Shown one piece after another: positions 60,446 through 64,000 of a stretch of DNA of 64,000 bases. The position numbers and the translations under genes are program-made. The DNA is from Galeruca laticollis (taxonomy: Eukaryota; Arthropoda; Insecta; Coleoptera; Chrysomelidae). The stretch covers positions 29,417,567 to 29,481,566 of the forward strand of contig OY998184.1 in assembly GCA_963921935.1 (NCBI GenBank), in the 5' to 3' direction. Every line of letters starts with the position of its first letter. Within the stretch, counting starts at the first letter, position 1. The notes beneath the pieces are model-generated. The model had not been told where the DNA came from. It saw only the letters and a program-made list of their open reading frames with translations, and ran no database searches.

Positions 60446-60912
60446 TTATCCGTTTGACATTGGTTTAAATTGATTTTGTCGAAAAAACTCATTCATATAA
60501 ATTCCTTGAGGCCAAATTTCAGCTCTAAGCATTTTTTCTGAATTACATGATGGTATTGATATCTTGAAAGAAGCATATCTATGATGAAACCTTGCCCTGA
60601 GCTGCCTGACGTCAATATTCGAAGCAACGATCTTTAGTTGCTCTTTTACATCATCAGTCGTAGTATCCGGATGCCAATTTGTAGAGTGGTAATGTGTGAC
60701 TAACACTGATTTCGCTGCTTTTTTTCGTCGCCCATTGATCCGATCACTAAATTTTTAGATTTGAAGTTGATCTTACTGTCCGTAACTGCTCTACTTGGTC
60801 CTGGGAGCTCTTGATTTATGTGTACATAGTCAGCACATAAGTTAGCCATTTCAGCTAGATGAACAGCTGATGATACATTTTCTGGAACAATAAAGTTGTT
60901 TGCTGATGCATT
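60446..60912 (-). pseudogene. CR1/Jockey-like ORF1, C-terminal fragment
   Basis: On the minus strand: NNFIVPENVSSAVHLAEMAN, CADYVHINQELPGPSRAV, a frameshift near 60715, TDDVKEQLKIVASNIDVRQL, then YASFKISIPSCNSEKMLRAE and IWPQGIYMNEFF. The SFK(V/I)xVP...WPxGVxVxxFF ending is common to ORF1 proteins of insect elements of this group. It stops at 60912, where the (AAT)n tract begins, marking the 5' truncation. It lies just upstream of ORF2, as expected. Confidence 0.7.
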
Positions 60913-60920
60913 ATTTGAAT

Positions 60921-60955
60921 TAATAATAATATTAATAATATTAATTAATAGTAAT

Positions 60956-61020
<65 letters not shown>
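60921..61020. repeat. (AAT)n tract between the minus-strand element and Dong-like copy A
   Basis: Starts as imperfect ATTAAT text and becomes about 20 perfect AAT units, ending one base before the Dong-like sequence. Confidence 0.9.
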
Positions 61021-61024
<4 letters not shown>

Positions 61025-61450
61025 ACGATACAATCAGACAAAACATTAGCATGCAACAGACCCGACATCACATTTACTGAAAAGAAAAACAAACACACCT
61101 ACCTAATAGACGTTTCCATCCCTACCGATCAAAATCTAACAAACAAATATTCGGATAAAATATAAAAATACACCCCCCTCGCAATAGAACTGGAGAGAAT
61201 TTGGAAGCAAAAGGCGGTCACCATTATTCCGTTGATTATGTCTGCTACTGGTATCACCCACAAAAAATTCACAGAACATCTGACAGAACTCGACATACCT
61301 GAAAATATACACAATCGAATACAAAAAAGCGTCATTTTACACACATGCAATATAGTCCGCTCGTTTCTTAGAGCACAATAGACTTCGTTTATACTTGGCC
61401 CACCCGTATAAAGAAGAAATCCAGGGAACAAAAACCTTGTGAATTACTAA
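61021..61450 (+). pseudogene. Dong/R4-like retrotransposon, copy A: 3' end with restriction-like endonuclease
   Basis: 5'-truncated directly at an (AAT)n tract. One frame reads CNRPDITFTEKKNKHTYLID and VSIPTDQNLTNKYSDKI, a stop (61163-61165), ELERIWKQKAVTI, SATGITHKKFTEHLTELDIP and NIVRSFLRAQ, ending at 61379-61381. RPD followed by LIDV is the PD-(D/E)xK-type signature of the C-terminal restriction-like endonuclease of R2/R4/CRE-type elements. After a short 3' UTR the sequence enters (AAT)n at 61451. Dong elements of the R4 clade are known to insert in TAA repeats, and both edges here are such repeats. Nearly identical (a few changes per 240 bases) to 63760-64000. Confidence 0.75.
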
Positions 61451-61644
<194 letters not shown>

Positions 61645-64000
61645 TAACTGAACTGCACACCTTAATCTACTGTGCAGCAATAGTAACATTGACCCTAAAT
61701 GAACAAAAAATACCAACTAACAACACAAAAAACAAGACAAAACCAAAAATACCGAACTGGCAACGTACAATAGAACAAAAAGTAACCACTATCAGAAAAA
61801 CATTAGGACTACTTACCCAATACTTAATTGGCAACAGATCCGCTAAAACAATTGACAAACTTCAAAAGTCGAACATAAATTTAGCACAACTTAGCCAACA
61901 ACAACTTATATCACTCCTCGACAACCACAAACAACGTCTAGCAGTCTACGCAGGGCGACTAAAACGTTACAAAACAAGTAACCTCCGAAAGTCACGAAAC
62001 AATACATTCAGACAAAATGAAAAGAATTTTTATGCACAACTCAATAATGAAAACGATAATAAAATCTACCATCAGAAGAAGATATCACCAATTTCTGGAA
62101 ATCAATATGGTCAAACCCTGTTGAACACAACTCATATGCCAGCTGGATCACAGAAATCCAACAAGAATATGAACATCTGGACACACAAAACAATATCACC
62201 ATCTCCATTGGACAACTAAAAGACATAATTAATAAAACACACAATTGGAAGGCACCCGGCCCTAATGGAATACAAAATTTCTGGCTTAAAAAATTCACTG
62301 CGACGCATGACAGACTTGCAAAACTTATAACACACATCGTCCACAATCCCTCAGAACTCCCAATTTTTTTAACACAAGGCATCACATACATCAAACCTAA
62401 GAACAATAACACTCTGAACCCAGCCAACTACAGACCAATCACATGCCTACGGACATTATACAAGATCGTCACATCAACCATCGCACAACATATGCAGGAC
62501 CACCTAGACAAATACAACATACTCACAGAAGAACAGAAAGGATGCAAAAAGAACAGTCAAGGTTGCAAAGAACAGCTGACAATAGATGCAGTAATCCATC
62601 AACAAGCACTTAAAAAATTCCGCAATCTTTTCGTCACGTACATTGATTACAAAAAAGCGTACGATAACGTACCACCTAGCTGGCTAATACACGTACTCAG
62701 AATCTACAATATCAACCCTATCATCATAAATTTCCTCCAAACCATAATGAACAGATGGTGCACCAACATACATGTGCAAACAGAAAATACTTAATTCACA
62801 ACTGACAAGATACCCATTAAACGAGGAATATTTCAAGGGGATACACTGAGTGCCCTGTGGTACTGCATGTGTCTCAATGTTATATCTCAGGCCCTCTCTA
62901 AAACAAAACAAGGATTCACCATCAAATTCAACAAGAACAACAATTATAAAATCAATCACCTTTTCTACATGGACGACATCAAACTATTCAGCTCGACAAG
63001 AACACAAATGAACACCCTTATTAAAATAACAGAAACCATGTCCAACGACATAAAAATGGAATTCGGGTTAAATAAATGCAAAATTAATAGCATAGAGCGT
63101 GGCAAGTGGACAAACACCGAGGGCATCAGGACTACAGGAGGCATAATAGAGCACATGGATGAAAACGACACATACAAATATCTTGGCATCGAACAAACGA
63201 TCAAACTCAACCATACAGATCTCAAAAACAATTTCATACAAAAATATACGAAGAGACTCACACAATTACTAAAAAGTAAACTCACATCCAGAAACCTTAC
63301 TAAAGCCATAAACCACATACAAAAAGAAAATACAAAGATGGGCAAGCAAAGAACTACACGGACGATACTTCAATCAGACAAAAGGTGAAGACATCGATAA
63401 AGGACTAACACATAAATGGCTCCAGAAGGGTGACCTCTTCCCTGAAACGGAAGGATTCATGCATGCTATACAAGATAAAGTAATAAAAACGAAAACATAT
63501 AGCAAGTACATATTAAAAGACCCCTCAGTTACAAATGACAAATGCAGAAGATGCCATTCAGACAGAGAAACAATAGAGCATATAACCAACGGCTGCAAGA
63601 GTCTTGCACCAACCAAATACCTGGAACGACACAACACAGTCGCAAAAATCATCCACCAGGAAATGGCATATAAACTTTCACTAATAAACAAAACCGTACC
63701 TCACTACCAGTACACACCATCCGAAATACTGGAAAACCAGGAATACAAAATATACTGGGACAAAACGATACAATCAGACAAAACATTAGCATGCAACAGA
63801 CCCGACATCACATTTACTGACAAGAAAAACAAACACACCTACCTAATAGACGTTTCCATCCCTACCGATCAAAATCTAACAAACAAATATTCGGAAAAAA
63901 TACAAAAATACACCCCCCTCACAATAGAACTGGAGAGAATTTGGAAGCAAAAGGCGGTCACCATTACTCCGTTGAAAATGTCTGCTACTGGTATCACCCA
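61645..64000 (+). pseudogene. Dong/R4-like retrotransposon, copy B, runs off the right edge
   Basis: 5'-truncated at (AAT)n. Linker: NWQRTIEQKVTTIRKTLGLL and GRLKRYKTSNLRKSRNNTF. After a 1-base loss near 62085: EEDITNFWKSIWS, NWKAPGPNGIQNFWLKKF, NYRPITCLRTLYKIVTSTIA, EEQKGCKKNSQGCKEQLTID, motif A VTYIDYKKAYDNVP, stop at 62792, motif B RGIFQGDTLSALW, motif C HLFYMDDIKLF, and a frameshift near 63338. Then CRRCHSDRETIEHITNGC (C-x2-C-x8-H-x4-C knuckle) and the restriction-like endonuclease NRPDITF...KHTYLIDVS, cut by the window edge. Order RT, CCHC, PD-(D/E)xK with no APE endonuclease defines the R2/R4/CRE-type group; the TAA flanks point to Dong. Three lesions only. Confidence 0.82.

Larger units (their letters stand above)
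57660..60912 (-). mobile_element. CR1/Jockey-like non-LTR retrotransposon, 5'-truncated, minus strand
   Basis: Runs from an (AAT)n-bounded 5' truncation at about 60912 to a 3' end in (ATT)n at 57629-57656. It contains the end of ORF1 and a complete but broken ORF2. The 3' UTR (57660-57760) is short. Confidence 0.8.

Noticed and set aside
62684..63345. Minus-strand open frames over the Dong-like copy (62684-62959, 62965-63345)
   Set aside because: Shadows of the plus-strand RT frame, which contains the YMDD box and zinc knuckle.

Overview
This is a gene-poor, A+T-rich stretch of eukaryotic nuclear DNA, almost certainly from an arthropod and most likely an insect. The evidence is the repeat repertoire: RTE-, I-, Jockey/CR1- and R4/Dong-type non-LTR retrotransposons, Penelope-like elements with a GIY-YIG nuclease, a Ty3/Gypsy fragment, piggyBac and Helitron-type remnants, and palindromic MITEs, with long (TA)n and (AAT)n microsatellites. 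Nothing bacterial or viral was seen. No complete host gene can be supported. The few host-like signals are short candidate exons on the minus strand (36.9, 42.2 and 47.0 kb).

Layout. 0-1.2 kb: 3' half of a dead non-LTR retrotransposon. 1.2-4.4 kb (minus): decayed Gypsy element whose pol is followed by an accessory reading frame with a macro-like (ADP-ribose hydrolase-like) domain and a CCCH zinc finger, split by a 1.8-kb TGTA...TACA insertion. 5.2-5.6 kb: Pif1/Helitron-type helicase relic. 7.4-9.0 kb: a foldback element with 41-bp internal repeats, then a 469-bp MITE. 9.5-10.4 kb (minus): piggyBac-type transposase pseudogene. 14.0-15.9 kb: Jockey-like pseudogene. 18.2-20.3 kb: two inverted-repeat elements.

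20.4-30.1 kb is one large terminal-inverted-repeat element. Its gene, on the plus strand, appears to encode a PIN/XPG-like nuclease with a C-terminal cysteine-rich tail. That gene is interrupted first by a 3.3-kb palindromic foldback element, which carries its own gene fragment in the loop, and then by a nearly intact RTE retrotransposon with target-site duplications. 30.7-35.2 kb: a 174-bp tandem array and two head-to-head Penelope-like copies inside a larger palindrome. 35-50 kb: mostly A+T-rich DNA with MITEs, TA microsatellites, a hammerhead-like motif and the candidate host exons.

50.8-64 kb is a retrotransposon cluster built around (AAT)n tracts: an I-like element with gag, endonuclease, reverse transcriptase and RNase H (plus), itself interrupted by a palindrome derived from Penelope 3' ends; a 5'-truncated CR1/Jockey-like element (minus); and two copies of a Dong/R4-like element, the second running off the window.

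The window reads as a long history of nested insertion. Almost every reading frame carries stops or frameshifts. The youngest-looking insertion is the RTE element, with one stop codon and one lost catalytic aspartate. Family names rest on motif recognition, not on database searches.
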